64,000 bases of DNA, taken from JAIBJN01 sp035461525. GTDB taxonomy: Bacteria > Actinomycetota > Thermoleophilia > Gaiellales > Gaiellaceae. The translations under genes and the position numbers were made by a program. The DNA is taken from NCBI GenBank assembly GCA_035461525.1, contig DATHVD010000061.1, positions 1 to 64,000 of the forward strand, in the 5' to 3' direction. Positions 1 to 9,365 of the stretch are shown one piece after another (position 1 is the stretch's first letter; every line of letters begins with the position of its first letter). The notes under the pieces were generated by a model. That model saw only the letters and a program-made list of their open reading frames with translations, was not told the DNA's origin and did not search any database.

Positions 1-1
1 C

Positions 2-592
2 GGGGAGCTCGACGTCACGGACGCGGACAGCGCTCGCGCCTTCGTCGAGCGCGCCGTCGCCGAGCTCGGCCGCATCGACATCCTCGTCAACAACGCGGGC
101 CTCGCGCTCGGGCGCACCGAGATCGCCGACGGCTCGGACGAGGACGACAGGGTCATGTGGGAGACGAACGTCGCCGGGCTCGTGCGCATGACGCGCCTCG
201 TTCTCCCGCACATGCAGGACGGCCGCGGCCACGTCGTCAACCTCGGCTCCTGGGCGGGCCGGGAAGCGTACGCGGGCGGCGGCATGTACGTCGGCACGAA
301 GACGGCGGTGCGAGCGCTCACCGAGGTGCTGCGCAAGGAGCTCGTCGGCCGCATCCGCGTCTCCACCGTCGACCCCGGCATGGTCGGCGGCACCGAGTTC
401 TCCGACGTCCGCTTCCGCGGGGACGCGGAGAAGAAGGAGGCCGTCTACCGCGGCGTCGACTACCTGACGCCCGAGGACGTCGCCGAGTGCATCCGCTGGG
501 TCGCCACGCGGCCCGACTACATGGTCGTGGACGAGATGGTCGTGAAGCCGCTGCAGCAGGCGAGCCAGGACGCGATCGTCCGCCGGACGTAG
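2..592 (+). CDS. SDR family oxidoreductase, YdfG-like (5' partial)
   Basis: A short-chain dehydrogenase/reductase whose beginning lies left of the window; the frame is open from base 2. The visible part carries the NNAG motif of the Rossmann core (about residue 30 of the fragment), a catalytic Ser in LGSWAG and the YVGTK (YxxxK) active site. The run GMVGGTEFSDVRFRGD closely matches the C-terminal half of YdfG-type NADP-dependent 3-hydroxy acid / malonic semialdehyde reductases, so reduction of a small hydroxy acid or aldehyde acid is likely. The N-terminal glycine-rich NAD(P) motif is not visible. It ends 6 nt before the debranching enzyme start, suggesting co-transcription. Family is firm; substrate is inferred. 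Confidence 0.88.
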   Translation, partial: GELDVTDADSARAFVERAVAELGRIDILVNNAGLALGRTEIADGSDEDDRVMWETNVAGLVRMTRLVLPHMQDGRGHVVNLGSWAGREAYAGGGMYVGTKTAVRALTEVLRKELVGRIRVSTVDPGMVGGTEFSDVRFRGDAEKKEAVYRGVDYLTPEDVAECIRWVATRPDYMVVDEMVVKPLQQASQDAIVRRT

Positions 593-598
593 CCGCCC

Positions 599-2668
599 GT
601 GCCGCTGACGATCCTCGAAGGCTCCACGTTCTGCGTCTCCGACGAGCGCGGCGACATCGTCGGGCCGACGATGGGGCTCTTCGCGAGCGACACCCGCTTC
701 CTCTCGCGCTGGAGCCTGACGATCAACGGCGCCCGCCCGCTCCTCCTCTCCTCCAGGCAGGTGGAGTACTACTCGGCCGCATTCTTCCTCCGCAACCCCG
801 TCGTCGACGGGCTCGTCCAGGACGAGCTCTCGATCGCGCGCGAGCGCTTCGTCGGCGACGCCATGCAGGAGCACCTCGTCGTCCAGAACCACGGGCGCCG
901 GCGCGTCGAGTTCGAGCTGGCCCTCGAGATCGGGAACGACTTCGCGGACATCTTCGCCGTCAAGGAGTACGACTTCTCCCTGGGCGACCCGCAGCGGGCA
1001 CACCCGTTGCCCGAGCAGGTCGAGCCGCAGTTCGAGGAGGGCGACAACCAGTTCGTGATCGCGGCCCAGGACGACGGGTTCCACGGACTGACGCAGGTCG
1101 TGCTCTCCGAGCGCGGCGAGATCTCAGGCCCCTGCGTCACGTACAGCGTCGCCCTCGAACCGCGCGAGACCTGGAGGCTGCGCGCCGACGTCATCCCCTC
1201 GCTCGACGGCGTCCCCACGGCCGTCCAGCTCGCCGAGCGGCGCTTCGGCGACGAGATCGTGCGCGTGCGCGAGTCCCTGGACGCGTGGCGTCTGCGCGTG
1301 CCGCAGCTCCGCGCCTCGTGGGACGAGCTCGGCCACACCTTCCGCCGCTCCGTCGCCGACCTCGCCTCGCTGCGTATGGTCGACGACCCTCGGCTGCCGG
1401 GGCAGCTGCCGGCGGCGGGAATGCCGTGGTTCATGACGGTCTTCGGGCGCGACACGATCATCACGTGCCTCCAGACCCTCCTCTTCGGGCCCGAGCTCGC
1501 CCGGAACGCGCTCACCGTCCTCGCCGAGCTGCAGGCCGTCGAGGATGATCCGGACTCCGATGCGGAGCCGGGGAAGATCGTCCACGAGGTGCGCCACGGC
1601 AAGGGCGCCGAGGCCTGGTTCCCGCGCTACTACGGCACCGTCGACGCGACGCCGCTCTACCTGGTTCTCCTCTCCGAGGTCTGGCGCTGGACGGACGACG
1701 CGGGGCTCGTCCGCGACCTGCGCGACCCGGCCCTCCGGGCGCTGGAGTGGATCGACCGCTACGGCGACGCCGACGGTGACGGCTTCGTCGAGTACCGTCG
1801 CCGCTCGCCGCGCGGGCTCGTGAACCAGTCCTGGAAGGACTCGGGCGACTCGCAGCTCTTCCGCGACGGGCGCCAGGCGGAGGCGCCGATCGCGCCGTGC
1901 GAGGTCCAGGGCTACGTCTACGACGCGAAGCTGCGGCTGGCCGAGCTGGCGCGAGAGGTCTGGCGCGAGCGCGAGCTGGCGGAACGGCTCGAGCGCGAGG
2001 CAGCCGAGCTCCGCGCGCGCTTCGACGAGGCGTTCTGGTGCGAGGGGCGGGGCGGCTACTACGCCCTCGCGCTCGATCGGGAGAAGCAGCGCGTCGACTC
2101 GCTGACGTCGAACATCGGGCATCTCCTCTGGAGCGGGATCGTGCCGCCGGAACGCGTGGACGCGATCGTGGACAACCTCATGGGCGAGGAGCTCTGGTCC
2201 GGCTGGGGAGTGCGGACGATGTCCTCCGGCGACACGGGGTTCAACCCGCTCGCCTACCACGACGGGACCGTCTGGCCGCACGACAACTCGCTGATCGCGT
2301 GGGGCCTCGCGCGCTACGGACGCTGGCCCGAGGCACTCCGGATCGCGCGGAGGATGCTGAACGCCGCCTCGTACTTCGAGCATCAGCTCCCGGAGGTGTT
2401 CGCAGGGTTCTCGCGCACCGACACGCCGTTCCCGATCCCCTACCCGACGGCGGCGCGGCCGCAGGCCTGGGCCGCGGGCGCGCCCGTCCTGCTCGTCCAG
2501 CTCCTGCTCGGAATCGAGCCGGATCGCCGCCGTCACGCGCTCGCCGCCGAGCCGGCCCCGGAGCTGCCGGCGTGGGCGGGCTCCATCCGCCTGAGCGGGG
2601 TGCGCGCGTTCGACCGACTCTGGGACATCCACCTCGACGACGGCGGGGTCACGGTCGAGGAAGCATGA
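599..2668 (+). CDS. Amylo-alpha-1,6-glucosidase / glycogen debranching N-terminal domain protein
   Basis: A 689-aa GTG-start protein. Residues 1-220 resemble the GDE_N_bis beta-domain (opening ILEGSTFCVSDERGDIVGPT). Residues 250-650 form an alpha/alpha-toroid of the GH15/GH63-like type with family blocks MPWFMTVFGRDTII, NQSWKDSGDS and YHDGTVWPHDNSLIAWGLARYG. Enzymes annotated this way act on alpha-glucans or related oligosaccharides; many have not been assayed and some may act on compatible-solute glycosides. The catalytic acids cannot be assigned with certainty by eye. It overlaps the downstream glycosyltransferase by ATGA, so the two are probably translated together and may work on the same polymer or glycoside. 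No signal peptide; cytoplasmic. Confidence 0.9.
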   Translation: MPLTILEGSTFCVSDERGDIVGPTMGLFASDTRFLSRWSLTINGARPLLLSSRQVEYYSAAFFLRNPVVDGLVQDELSIARERFVGDAMQEHLVVQNHGRRRVEFELALEIGNDFADIFAVKEYDFSLGDPQRAHPLPEQVEPQFEEGDNQFVIAAQDDGFHGLTQVVLSERGEISGPCVTYSVALEPRETWRLRADVIPSLDGVPTAVQLAERRFGDEIVRVRESLDAWRLRVPQLRASWDELGHTFRRSVADLASLRMVDDPRLPGQLPAAGMPWFMTVFGRDTIITCLQTLLFGPELARNALTVLAELQAVEDDPDSDAEPGKIVHEVRHGKGAEAWFPRYYGTVDATPLYLVLLSEVWRWTDDAGLVRDLRDPALRALEWIDRYGDADGDGFVEYRRRSPRGLVNQSWKDSGDSQLFRDGRQAEAPIAPCEVQGYVYDAKLRLAELAREVWRERELAERLEREAAELRARFDEAFWCEGRGGYYALALDREKQRVDSLTSNIGHLLWSGIVPPERVDAIVDNLMGEELWSGWGVRTMSSGDTGFNPLAYHDGTVWPHDNSLIAWGLARYGRWPEALRIARRMLNAASYFEHQLPEVFAGFSRTDTPFPIPYPTAARPQAWAAGAPVLLVQLLLGIEPDRRRHALAAEPAPELPAWAGSIRLSGVRAFDRLWDIHLDDGGVTVEEA

Positions 2669-3705
2669 GGATCGCCGTGCTCAGCCCGGTGTGGTTCCCG
2701 GTTCCCCCGAGCGGCTACGGCGGGATCGAGTGGATCGTCTCGCTCCTCGCCGAGGGGCTGGTGCAGGCGGGCCACGAGGTGACGCTCTTCGCGTCGGGCG
2801 ACTCGTTCACGTCTGCGGAGCTCAGCGCGGTCTTCGCCGAGGCGCCCTCGGAACAGATCGGCAAGACCGGCCCCGAGCTGCGTCACGCGCTCGCCTGCTA
2901 CGAACGCGCGGAGGAGTTCGACATCGTCAACGACCACTCCGGGCCGCTCGGGGCCGCTCTGGGCGCCGCGGTGGCGACCCCCGTCGTCCACACGGTGCAC
3001 GGCCCGCTGACGGGCGCCGACGGCGAGCTCTACGCCTCGCTCGCCCGCGTCGCCCCCGGCGTCGGGCTGATCTCGCTTTCGCTCAACCAGCGCAAGCCCC
3101 GGCCGGACCTGCCGTGGGTGGCGAACTGCCCGAACGCGCTCGACCTCGACGCCTACCCGGTGCACCCCGAGCGAGGGGAGTACCTCCTCTTCCTCGGTCG
3201 CATGAGCCCGGAGAAGGGCTGCCACCGCGCGATCGAGGTCGCGCGCGAGGCGGGCGTGCCCCTGCGGATCGCCGGGAAGATGCGCGAGCCGGCGGAATGG
3301 GAATACTTCGAGGCTCAGGTCGCGCCCCACCTCGGGGATGGCGTCGAGTACCTCGGCGAGACGAGCCACGGCAAGAAGGTGGCGCTCCTCCAGAAGGCGC
3401 GGGCGACGCTCTTCCCGATCGAGTGGGAGGAGCCGTTCGGGCTCGTGATGATCGAGTCGATGGCCTGCGGGACGCCGGTGATCGCCACGCGCTGGGGCGC
3501 CGTGTCGGAGGTGATCGAGCACGGGCGCTCGGGGATCGTCGTCGACAACTACCGGGAGATGGTGGCCGCCCTCGGCGACGCCGACCGGATCGAGCCCGCG
3601 GAGTGCCGCCGCTCGGTCGAGGAGCGGTTCTCCTCGGCGCGGATGGTGCGCGACTACGAGGCGGCGTACGCGCTCGCGCTCGAGCGCGCCGCGGCGCCGT
3701 CCTAG
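2665..3705 (+). CDS. Glycosyltransferase family 4 (GT-B)
   Basis: A 346-aa GT-B protein whose ATG overlaps the stop of the debranching enzyme (ATGA). The N-terminus MRIAVLSPVWFPVPPSGYGG is typical of GT4 enzymes with the GGIE acceptor-domain loop. The second Rossmann domain begins at YLLFLGRMSPEKG and contains the E-x7-E nucleotide-sugar motif EPFGLVMIE, followed by SMACGTPVIAT. It should move a sugar from a nucleotide-sugar donor to an unknown acceptor. Coupling to an upstream debranching-type enzyme suggests glucan or glucosyl-solute metabolism, by inference. Its TAG stop lies in a CTAG that is also the stop of the convergent cystathionine gamma-synthase gene. Confidence 0.9.
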   Translation: MRIAVLSPVWFPVPPSGYGGIEWIVSLLAEGLVQAGHEVTLFASGDSFTSAELSAVFAEAPSEQIGKTGPELRHALACYERAEEFDIVNDHSGPLGAALGAAVATPVVHTVHGPLTGADGELYASLARVAPGVGLISLSLNQRKPRPDLPWVANCPNALDLDAYPVHPERGEYLLFLGRMSPEKGCHRAIEVAREAGVPLRIAGKMREPAEWEYFEAQVAPHLGDGVEYLGETSHGKKVALLQKARATLFPIEWEEPFGLVMIESMACGTPVIATRWGAVSEVIEHGRSGIVVDNYREMVAALGDADRIEPAECRRSVEERFSSARMVRDYEAAYALALERAAAPS

Positions 3706-4862
3706 GCCCGGGCGGTCTTCGCCGCGGCCGCGAGCGGGGCGAGCGCCTCCTCGAGGTCGGCGACGAGGTCGGCGGCCGACTCGATCCCGACCGAGAGGCG
3801 GACGAGGCTCGCCGGGACGGCGAACGGCGCGTCGGCGGTGGAGGCGTGCGTCATCGTCGCCGGCACCTCGATGAGGCTCTCGACGCCGCCGAGGCTCTCG
3901 GCGAGCGTCCAGACCTTCGTGCGCGCGACGAGGTCGGCGGCCTCCTCCGGGTCGGCGACGACGAACGAGATCATGCCCCCGAAGTCCCGCATCTGCCGGG
4001 CGGCGAGCTCGTGTCCGGGGTGGTCGGGAAGGCCCGGGTAGAGGACGCGCTCGACGGCAGGATGGCCGGAGAGAAAGGCGGCGACCGCGCGCGCGTTCTC
4101 CGAGTGGCGCTCCATGCGGACGGCCAGCGTCTTCAGGCCGCGGAGGACGAGCCAGGCGTCGAACGGGCCGGGGACCGCGCCGAGCGACTTCTGCAGGAAG
4201 CGGAGGCGCTCGGCGAGGGCGGCGTCGTTCGTGGCGACGAAGCCGCCGATGACGTCGGAGTGGCCGCCCAGGTACTTCGTCGTCGAGTGGACGACGAGGT
4301 CGGCGCCGAGCTCGAGCGGGCGCTGGAGGTAGGGCGTGGCGAATGTGTTGTCCACGACCACGAGCGCGCCGGCGGCGTGGGCGGCGTCGGCCGCCCGCTG
4401 GATGTCGATCACGTTCAGGAGCGGGTTCGTCGGCGTCTCCAGCCAGACGAGGCGCGTTCGCTCGTCGAGGTGCTCGGCAAGCTCGGCCTCGATCTCCTCC
4501 GCCGAGAGGTAGGTGAAGTCGTAGCCCTTCGGCTCGTAGACCTGCGAGAACATGCGGTAGACGCCGCCGTAGACGTCGTTCACGGAGACGACCCGCTCGC
4601 CCGGGTCGACGAGGTGCATGATCGTCGTCGTGGCGCCGAGGCCGGAGGAGTAGGCGAGCCCGTGCTCGGCGCTCTCGAGCGAGGCGAGGCAGGTCTCGAG
4701 CGCCGTCCTCGTCGGGTTGCCCGAGCGCGAGTAGTCGTAGCCCTTGTGCACCCCGACGCGCTCGTGGGCGAACGTCGAGGTCTGGTAGATCGGGGTGATC
4801 ACCGCCCCCGTAGTGGGATCCGGCTCCTGCCCCTCGTGGATGGCGCGCGTCTCGAACTCCAC
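3702..4862 (-). CDS. Cystathionine gamma-synthase / gamma-lyase family PLP enzyme
   Basis: A 386-aa Cys/Met-metabolism PLP enzyme. The GTG start at 4862 gives the canonical N-terminus xEFETRAIHEGQEPDPTTGA. The YSRSGNPT motif, the PLP lysine at about residue 196 in STTKYLGGHSDVIGG, and the C-terminal LAESLGGVESLIEVPATMTH block are all present. Members either make cystathionine from an O-acylhomoserine (gamma-synthase) or split it to cysteine (gamma-lyase); sequence alone does not decide. It lies 26 nt downstream of cystathionine beta-synthase on the same strand, which favours reverse transsulfuration (homocysteine to cystathionine to cysteine), so gamma-lyase is my first guess. Confidence 0.93.
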   Translation of the reverse strand: MEFETRAIHEGQEPDPTTGAVITPIYQTSTFAHERVGVHKGYDYSRSGNPTRTALETCLASLESAEHGLAYSSGLGATTTIMHLVDPGERVVSVNDVYGGVYRMFSQVYEPKGYDFTYLSAEEIEAELAEHLDERTRLVWLETPTNPLLNVIDIQRAADAAHAAGALVVVDNTFATPYLQRPLELGADLVVHSTTKYLGGHSDVIGGFVATNDAALAERLRFLQKSLGAVPGPFDAWLVLRGLKTLAVRMERHSENARAVAAFLSGHPAVERVLYPGLPDHPGHELAARQMRDFGGMISFVVADPEEAADLVARTKVWTLAESLGGVESLIEVPATMTHASTADAPFAVPASLVRLSVGIESAADLVADLEEALAPLAAAAKTARA

Positions 4863-4888
4863 GGCTTCAGTGTATGCCCGTTGGGGGA

Positions 4889-6292
4889 CTAGGCCTCGGC
4901 GGCCTGGCGGCCGTGGGCCAGGTACTCGAGGAGGTCCGCCCGTGTGAGGACGCCGACCGGCCGGCCGCCGCGGGCGACGACGACGGCGGGGTTCCCGGCC
5001 GAGAGGTCGGCGAAGACCGTGTCCACGGACTCGTCGATCTCGACGGCGGGGAGCGGCGGCTCCATCGCGGCCGCGATGTCCTCCGAGAGGGCGTCCGGGC
5101 TCTTGAAGACGCGCTCGAAGAGACCACGCTCGCGGATCGAGCCGACGATGTCCGCGAGGGACTCGGCGCCGTCGTGGCGGAGCACCGGGATCTGCGAGAT
5201 CCCGTACCGCTGCATGAGCTCGATCGCCTCGCCGACCTTCTGGTGGGAGTCCACGGTCACGAGCTCGGGCACGTCCGGCGCGCCGGACCGCCTGAACGCG
5301 AGCACCTCCTCGATGGTCGGCGGCGGCGCTCCGCGCTCGAGGAACCCGTGCTCCATGAGCCAGTTGTCGTCGTAGAGCTTCGAGAGGTAGCCGCGCCCCG
5401 AGTCCGGGACGAGGGTGACGAGCGTCGCCTCGGGCCCGAACCGCTTCGCCACCTGGAGCAGCGCCCACACAGCCGTCCCGCCGGAGCCTCCTGCGAGGAT
5501 CCCCTCCTCGCGAGCCAGGCGGCGCGCGGTACGGAACGAGTCGCGGTCCGAGACGGTCACGTACTCGTCGACGACCGACGGGTCGAACGTCTCCGGCCAG
5601 AAGTCCTCGCCGATCCCCTCGACGAGGTACGGGTGGACGTTGTCGGGCTGTGAGAAGATCGAGCCCTCCGGGTCGGCGCCGACGACGAGGAGGTCCGGCC
5701 TGCGCTCCTGCAGGTAGCGCGCCGTCCCCGTGATCGTCCCGCCCGTGCCGACGGAGAAGACGATCGCGTCGATCTCCCCGCCCGTCTGCTCCCAGAGCTC
5801 CGGCCCGGTCGTCTCGTAGTGAGCCTGCGGGTTCTCCTGGTTGGAGTACTGGTCGGGCTTGAACGCCCCCGGGATCTCCTCGGCGAGGCGGTTCGAGACC
5901 GAGTAGTAGCTCTCCGGCGACCCGGGCGGCACGGCGGTCGGGCAGATGACGACCTCGGCGCCGTAGGCGCGGAGCAGCGCGCGCTTCTCCTCGGCGATCT
6001 TGTCCGGCATGACGAAGACGCAGCGGTACCCCTTGAGCGCCGCCGCCATCGCCAGCCCGACGCCGGTGTTCCCGCTCGTCGGCTCGACGATCGTGCCCCC
6101 CGGTCGCAGCTTCCCCTCGCGCTCGGCGGCCTCGATCAGCCGCAGCCCGATCCGGTCCTTCACGCTCCCACCCGGGTTCATGAACTCGAGCTTGGCGAGG
6201 AGCGTCGGCCCGTCCTCGGCGGCGAGGCGCTGAAGCCGGACGAGCGGGGTCCCGCCGACGAGGTCGAGGACGGTCGGGTAGTCGCGCGCCAC
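4889..6292 (-). CDS. cbs: Cystathionine beta-synthase with C-terminal CBS domains
   Basis: A 467-aa type II fold PLP enzyme with an N-terminal synthase domain and a regulatory tail. The PLP lysine is K45 in NPGGSVKDRIG; PTSGNTGVGLA is the substrate loop and SVGTGGTITG the phosphate loop. From about residue 335 two CBS modules follow (TVDSHQKVGEAIELMQRYG... and AVEIDESVDTVFADLSAGN...), the arrangement of cystathionine beta-synthase rather than plain cysteine synthase. GTG start at 6292. It probably condenses homocysteine with serine to cystathionine. It is co-oriented with, and 26 nt before, the gamma-synthase/lyase gene, and sits 29 nt after purH. Confidence 0.9.
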   Translation of the reverse strand: MARDYPTVLDLVGGTPLVRLQRLAAEDGPTLLAKLEFMNPGGSVKDRIGLRLIEAAEREGKLRPGGTIVEPTSGNTGVGLAMAAALKGYRCVFVMPDKIAEEKRALLRAYGAEVVICPTAVPPGSPESYYSVSNRLAEEIPGAFKPDQYSNQENPQAHYETTGPELWEQTGGEIDAIVFSVGTGGTITGTARYLQERRPDLLVVGADPEGSIFSQPDNVHPYLVEGIGEDFWPETFDPSVVDEYVTVSDRDSFRTARRLAREEGILAGGSGGTAVWALLQVAKRFGPEATLVTLVPDSGRGYLSKLYDDNWLMEHGFLERGAPPPTIEEVLAFRRSGAPDVPELVTVDSHQKVGEAIELMQRYGISQIPVLRHDGAESLADIVGSIRERGLFERVFKSPDALSEDIAAAMEPPLPAVEIDESVDTVFADLSAGNPAVVVARGGRPVGVLTRADLLEYLAHGRQAAEA

Positions 6293-6321
6293 GGCGGGTA
6301 GCGTATTCGGTGCGCCGACGG

Positions 6322-7863
6322 TCAGTGGCGGAAGTGGCGGCGGGAGGTGAAGACCATCGCCGCGCCCGCCTCCTCGACGGCCGCGGCCACCTCGTCGTCG
6401 CGCTTCGAGCCGCCCGGCTGGATCATCGCACCGACGCCCGCCTCGAGGGCGAGCCGAGGGCCGTCGGGGAAGGGGAAGAACGCGTCGGAGGCGAGCACCG
6501 CGCCGGCAAGGTCGTGGCCGTGCTCGGCTGCCTTCTCGACTGCGAGCCGGACGGCGTCCACCCGGCTCATCTGCCCGGCGCCGATGCCCACCGTCCGCAG
6601 GTCCTTGGCCAGCACGATCGCGTTCGAGGCGACGTGCTTGGCGACCCGCCACGCGAAGAGGAGGTCGCCCCAGACGGCCTCGTCCGGATGGCGCTGGGTC
6701 ACCACGCGCATCCCCTCGCGGTCGTCCACCTCGGCGTCGGCGTCCTGGACGAGGAAGCCGCCGAGGACGCGCTTGTAGTCACGGTCCCCGGGGGTCGGCC
6801 CGCGCCGCTCGCGGTCGCGGAGGATCCGGAGCGCCGGCTTCGCCCTGAGGGCCTCGAGCGCCCCGTCCTCGTACTCGGGCGCGATCAGGACCTCGACGAA
6901 CTGCTCCGCGATGCGCGCTCCGAGCTCCGGCGTCACCTTGCGGTTGAGCGCGACGACGCCCCCGTACGCCGAGAGCGGGTCGGCGGCGAGGGCCTTCCCG
7001 TAGGCCTCCTCGATCGACCGGGCGACGGCGCAGCCGCACGGGTTCGCGTGCTTGACGACGACGCAGGTCGGGAGCTCGAACTCGCGCGCGAGCCCGCGCG
7101 CGGCGTCGAGGTCGTTGAGGTTGTTGAAGGAGAGCTCCTTCCCGTGGAGCTGCTCGACGCGGGAGAGGAGGTGGCGGCGGACGCCGGCCTCCGCGTAGTA
7201 GGCGCCGCGCTGGTGCGGGTTCTCGCCGTAGACCAGGTCGGCGGTCTTCTCGAGCGAGAGGAGGAGGCGCGGCGGGAAGGTCTCGACGTCGGCGAACCAG
7301 GAGGCGATCGAGGCCTCGTACGCGGCCGTGTGCGCGAAGGCCTCGGCCGCGAGCCGCCGCCGGAGGGCGAGGTCCACGCCCTCGTCCCGGATGCGCTCCA
7401 GGATCTCCCCGTAGCGACCCGGCTCGCAGACCGGGACGACGTCCACGAAGCTCTTTGCGGCGGCGCGCAGGAGCGCAGGCCCGCCGATGTCGATCATCTC
7501 GACGGCCTCCTCCTCGCGGACGTTGCGTTGCGCCGTCACGCTCTGGAAGGGATAGAGGTTGACGCAGACGAGCTCGAAGGTGCCGATGCCCTGCCCGCGT
7601 AGCTCCTCGAGGTCCTCCTCGCGGCTCCGGCGGGCGAGGATGCCCGCGTGGATGCGGGGGTGGAGCGTCTTCACGCGCCCGCCGAGCAGCTCGGGCACGT
7701 CGGTCACGTCCTCCACGGGGACGACGTCGATGCCGAGCTCGGCCACGTACCCGGCCGTGCCGCCGCTCGCCACGATCTCGATGCCCGCGTCGGAGAGGCC
7801 GCGCGCGAAGTCGTCGAGGCCGGTCTTGTCGAACACGGAGATGAGGGCCCGCCGGATCTCCAT
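6322..7863 (-). CDS. purH: Bifunctional AICAR transformylase / IMP cyclohydrolase
   Basis: A 513-aa PurH that catalyses the last two steps to IMP. The N-terminal MGS-like IMP cyclohydrolase domain starts IRRALISVFDKTGLDDFARG and includes GGRVKTLHPRIHAGIL. The AICARFT domain contains YGENPHQRGAYY, SFNNLNDLDAARGL and VVKHANPCGCAVA (the catalytic Lys-His motif), then FFPFPDGPRLALEAGVGA and IQPGGSKRD near the end. Full family length. Its ATG at 7863 follows purN by 3 nt, so purM-purN-purH form one operon. Confidence 0.97.
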   Translation of the reverse strand: MEIRRALISVFDKTGLDDFARGLSDAGIEIVASGGTAGYVAELGIDVVPVEDVTDVPELLGGRVKTLHPRIHAGILARRSREEDLEELRGQGIGTFELVCVNLYPFQSVTAQRNVREEEAVEMIDIGGPALLRAAAKSFVDVVPVCEPGRYGEILERIRDEGVDLALRRRLAAEAFAHTAAYEASIASWFADVETFPPRLLLSLEKTADLVYGENPHQRGAYYAEAGVRRHLLSRVEQLHGKELSFNNLNDLDAARGLAREFELPTCVVVKHANPCGCAVARSIEEAYGKALAADPLSAYGGVVALNRKVTPELGARIAEQFVEVLIAPEYEDGALEALRAKPALRILRDRERRGPTPGDRDYKRVLGGFLVQDADAEVDDREGMRVVTQRHPDEAVWGDLLFAWRVAKHVASNAIVLAKDLRTVGIGAGQMSRVDAVRLAVEKAAEHGHDLAGAVLASDAFFPFPDGPRLALEAGVGAMIQPGGSKRDDEVAAAVEEAGAAMVFTSRRHFRH

Positions 7864-7866
7864 CGG

Positions 7867-8415
7867 TCAGGAGCGTAGATTGCCGGCCAGATAGCGGCCG
7901 ACGACCTCCGGGAGGAGGCGGTGCTCGACCGCCTGGATCCGCGCGCGCAGCGTCTCGGGCGTGTCCCCGGGCTCGATCGGGATCCGCTCCTGGGCGATCG
8001 CCGGGCCCGTGTCCACGCCCTCGTCGACGAAGTGCACGGTGACGCCGGTCTCTCCGGCCCCGGCCGCGAGCGCGTCCTCGATCGGCGTCGTCCCCGGGAA
8101 CGCAGGCAGGAGAGAGGGGTGGACGTTGATGGCCGTGTACCGCTCGAGGAAGGCGGGCGTGAGCAGGTGCATGTACCCGGCACAGACGACGGTCTCGGCG
8201 CCGTGGCCGGCGAGCCAGTCCGCCATGGCGAGGTCGCGCTCCTCGCGGGAGGCGTAGTCCTCGAGCGCGAAGACCGCGGTCGGCACCCCGGCCCTCTCGG
8301 CGCGCTCGAGCGCGCCCGCCCCGGCGACGTTCGAGGCGACGGCCGCCACCGGCAGGCCCCCGTCGAGGAGGGCCTGGAGGTTCGAGCCCCGGCCCGAGAC
8401 GAGGACGCCGATCAC
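7867..8415 (-). CDS. purN: Phosphoribosylglycinamide formyltransferase
   Basis: A 182-aa GAR transformylase (10-formyl-THF dependent, third step of purine synthesis). The GTG start at 8415 gives IGVLVSGRGSNLQALLD; the active-site region INVHPSLLPAFPG and the GVTVHFVDEGVDTGP block are intact. The start overlaps the purM stop (GTGA), and it ends 3 nt before purH. Length is slightly shorter than the E. coli protein, mostly at the C-terminus, with all catalytic segments kept. Confidence 0.96.
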   Translation of the reverse strand: MIGVLVSGRGSNLQALLDGGLPVAAVASNVAGAGALERAERAGVPTAVFALEDYASREERDLAMADWLAGHGAETVVCAGYMHLLTPAFLERYTAINVHPSLLPAFPGTTPIEDALAAGAGETGVTVHFVDEGVDTGPAIAQERIPIEPGDTPETLRARIQAVEHRLLPEVVGRYLAGNLRS

Positions 8416-9365
8416 GCGCGGTCCGTCCACTGGACGCCCTCGACGCCCTCCTCGAGCCGGCCGACGACCGGGAAGCCCGCCCGCTCCGCCTCCGCCGCCG
8501 GCACGACGGCGCAGTAGCCGATCCCGAGGTTGAAGACGCGCCGCTGCTCGTCCTCCGTCACCCCGCGCTCGTCGAGCCAGGCGAAGACCGGCGGGCGCTC
8601 CCATGACCCCGGGTCGACGCGCGCACCGAGCCCGCGCGGGAGCGCGCGCGGCAGGTTCCCCGGGATGCCGCCGCCCGTGACGTGGGCGAGCGCGCGTACG
8701 TCGCTGCCCGCCCGCAGGGCGCGGACGTCGTCGGCGTAGAGCCGCGTCGGCGCGAGGAGGAGGTCGGCGTCGAACGGCTCCTCCCCGAGCAGGCTGCGGA
8801 CGAGCGTGAACCCGTTCGCGTGCAGCCCGGACGAGGGAAGGCCCAGCACGGCGTCGCCGGGCTCGCAGCGGGAGCCGTCGACGAGGTCGCCGCGGCGGAC
8901 GAGACCGACCATCGTCCCGGCGAAGTCGAGCTCGCCCTCGCGGTAGATGCCGGGCAGCTCGGCCGTCTCGCCGCCGAGGATCGCGCAGCCGATGCGGCGG
9001 CAGACGGACGCGGCGCCGGCGACGAGGTCGGCCACCGCGGCGAGGTCCAGCGAGCCGGCGGCGGCGTAGTCGAGGAAGAAGAGCGGGTCGGCGCCCGTCG
9101 TGAGCAGGTCGTTCGCGCAGTGCGCGGCGAGGTCGACGCCCGCGTCGAAGAGCCGGCCGGTGCGGCGGGCGAGGACGATCTTCGTGCCGACCCCGTCCGT
9201 CGTCGCCGCGAGCAGCCGCTCCCGGTCGAGCGCGTAGAGCCCCGCGAAGCCGCCGAGGCCGCCCGCGACCTGCGGGGTGCGCGTGGACTCGACGGCCTCC
9301 CGCAGGCGCGCGACCACCCCCTCCGCCTTCGCCAGCGAGACGCCCGCCTCGCCGTAGGAGGTCAC
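8412..9365 (-). CDS. purM: Phosphoribosylformylglycinamidine cyclo-ligase (AIR synthetase)
   Basis: A 317-aa PurM that closes FGAM to AIR with ATP. Visible family blocks: TTDGVGTKIVLA, HCANDLLTTGADPLFFLDY (the ATP/Mg segment), ILGGETAELPGIY and HVTGGGIPGNLPR. The GTG start at 9365 is set by a GTGA overlap with the upstream VOC gene. First purine gene of the leftmost block, followed by purN and purH. Confidence 0.96.
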   Translation of the reverse strand: MTSYGEAGVSLAKAEGVVARLREAVESTRTPQVAGGLGGFAGLYALDRERLLAATTDGVGTKIVLARRTGRLFDAGVDLAAHCANDLLTTGADPLFFLDYAAAGSLDLAAVADLVAGAASVCRRIGCAILGGETAELPGIYREGELDFAGTMVGLVRRGDLVDGSRCEPGDAVLGLPSSGLHANGFTLVRSLLGEEPFDADLLLAPTRLYADDVRALRAGSDVRALAHVTGGGIPGNLPRALPRGLGARVDPGSWERPPVFAWLDERGVTEDEQRRVFNLGIGYCAVVPAAEAERAGFPVVGRLEEGVEGVQWTDRA

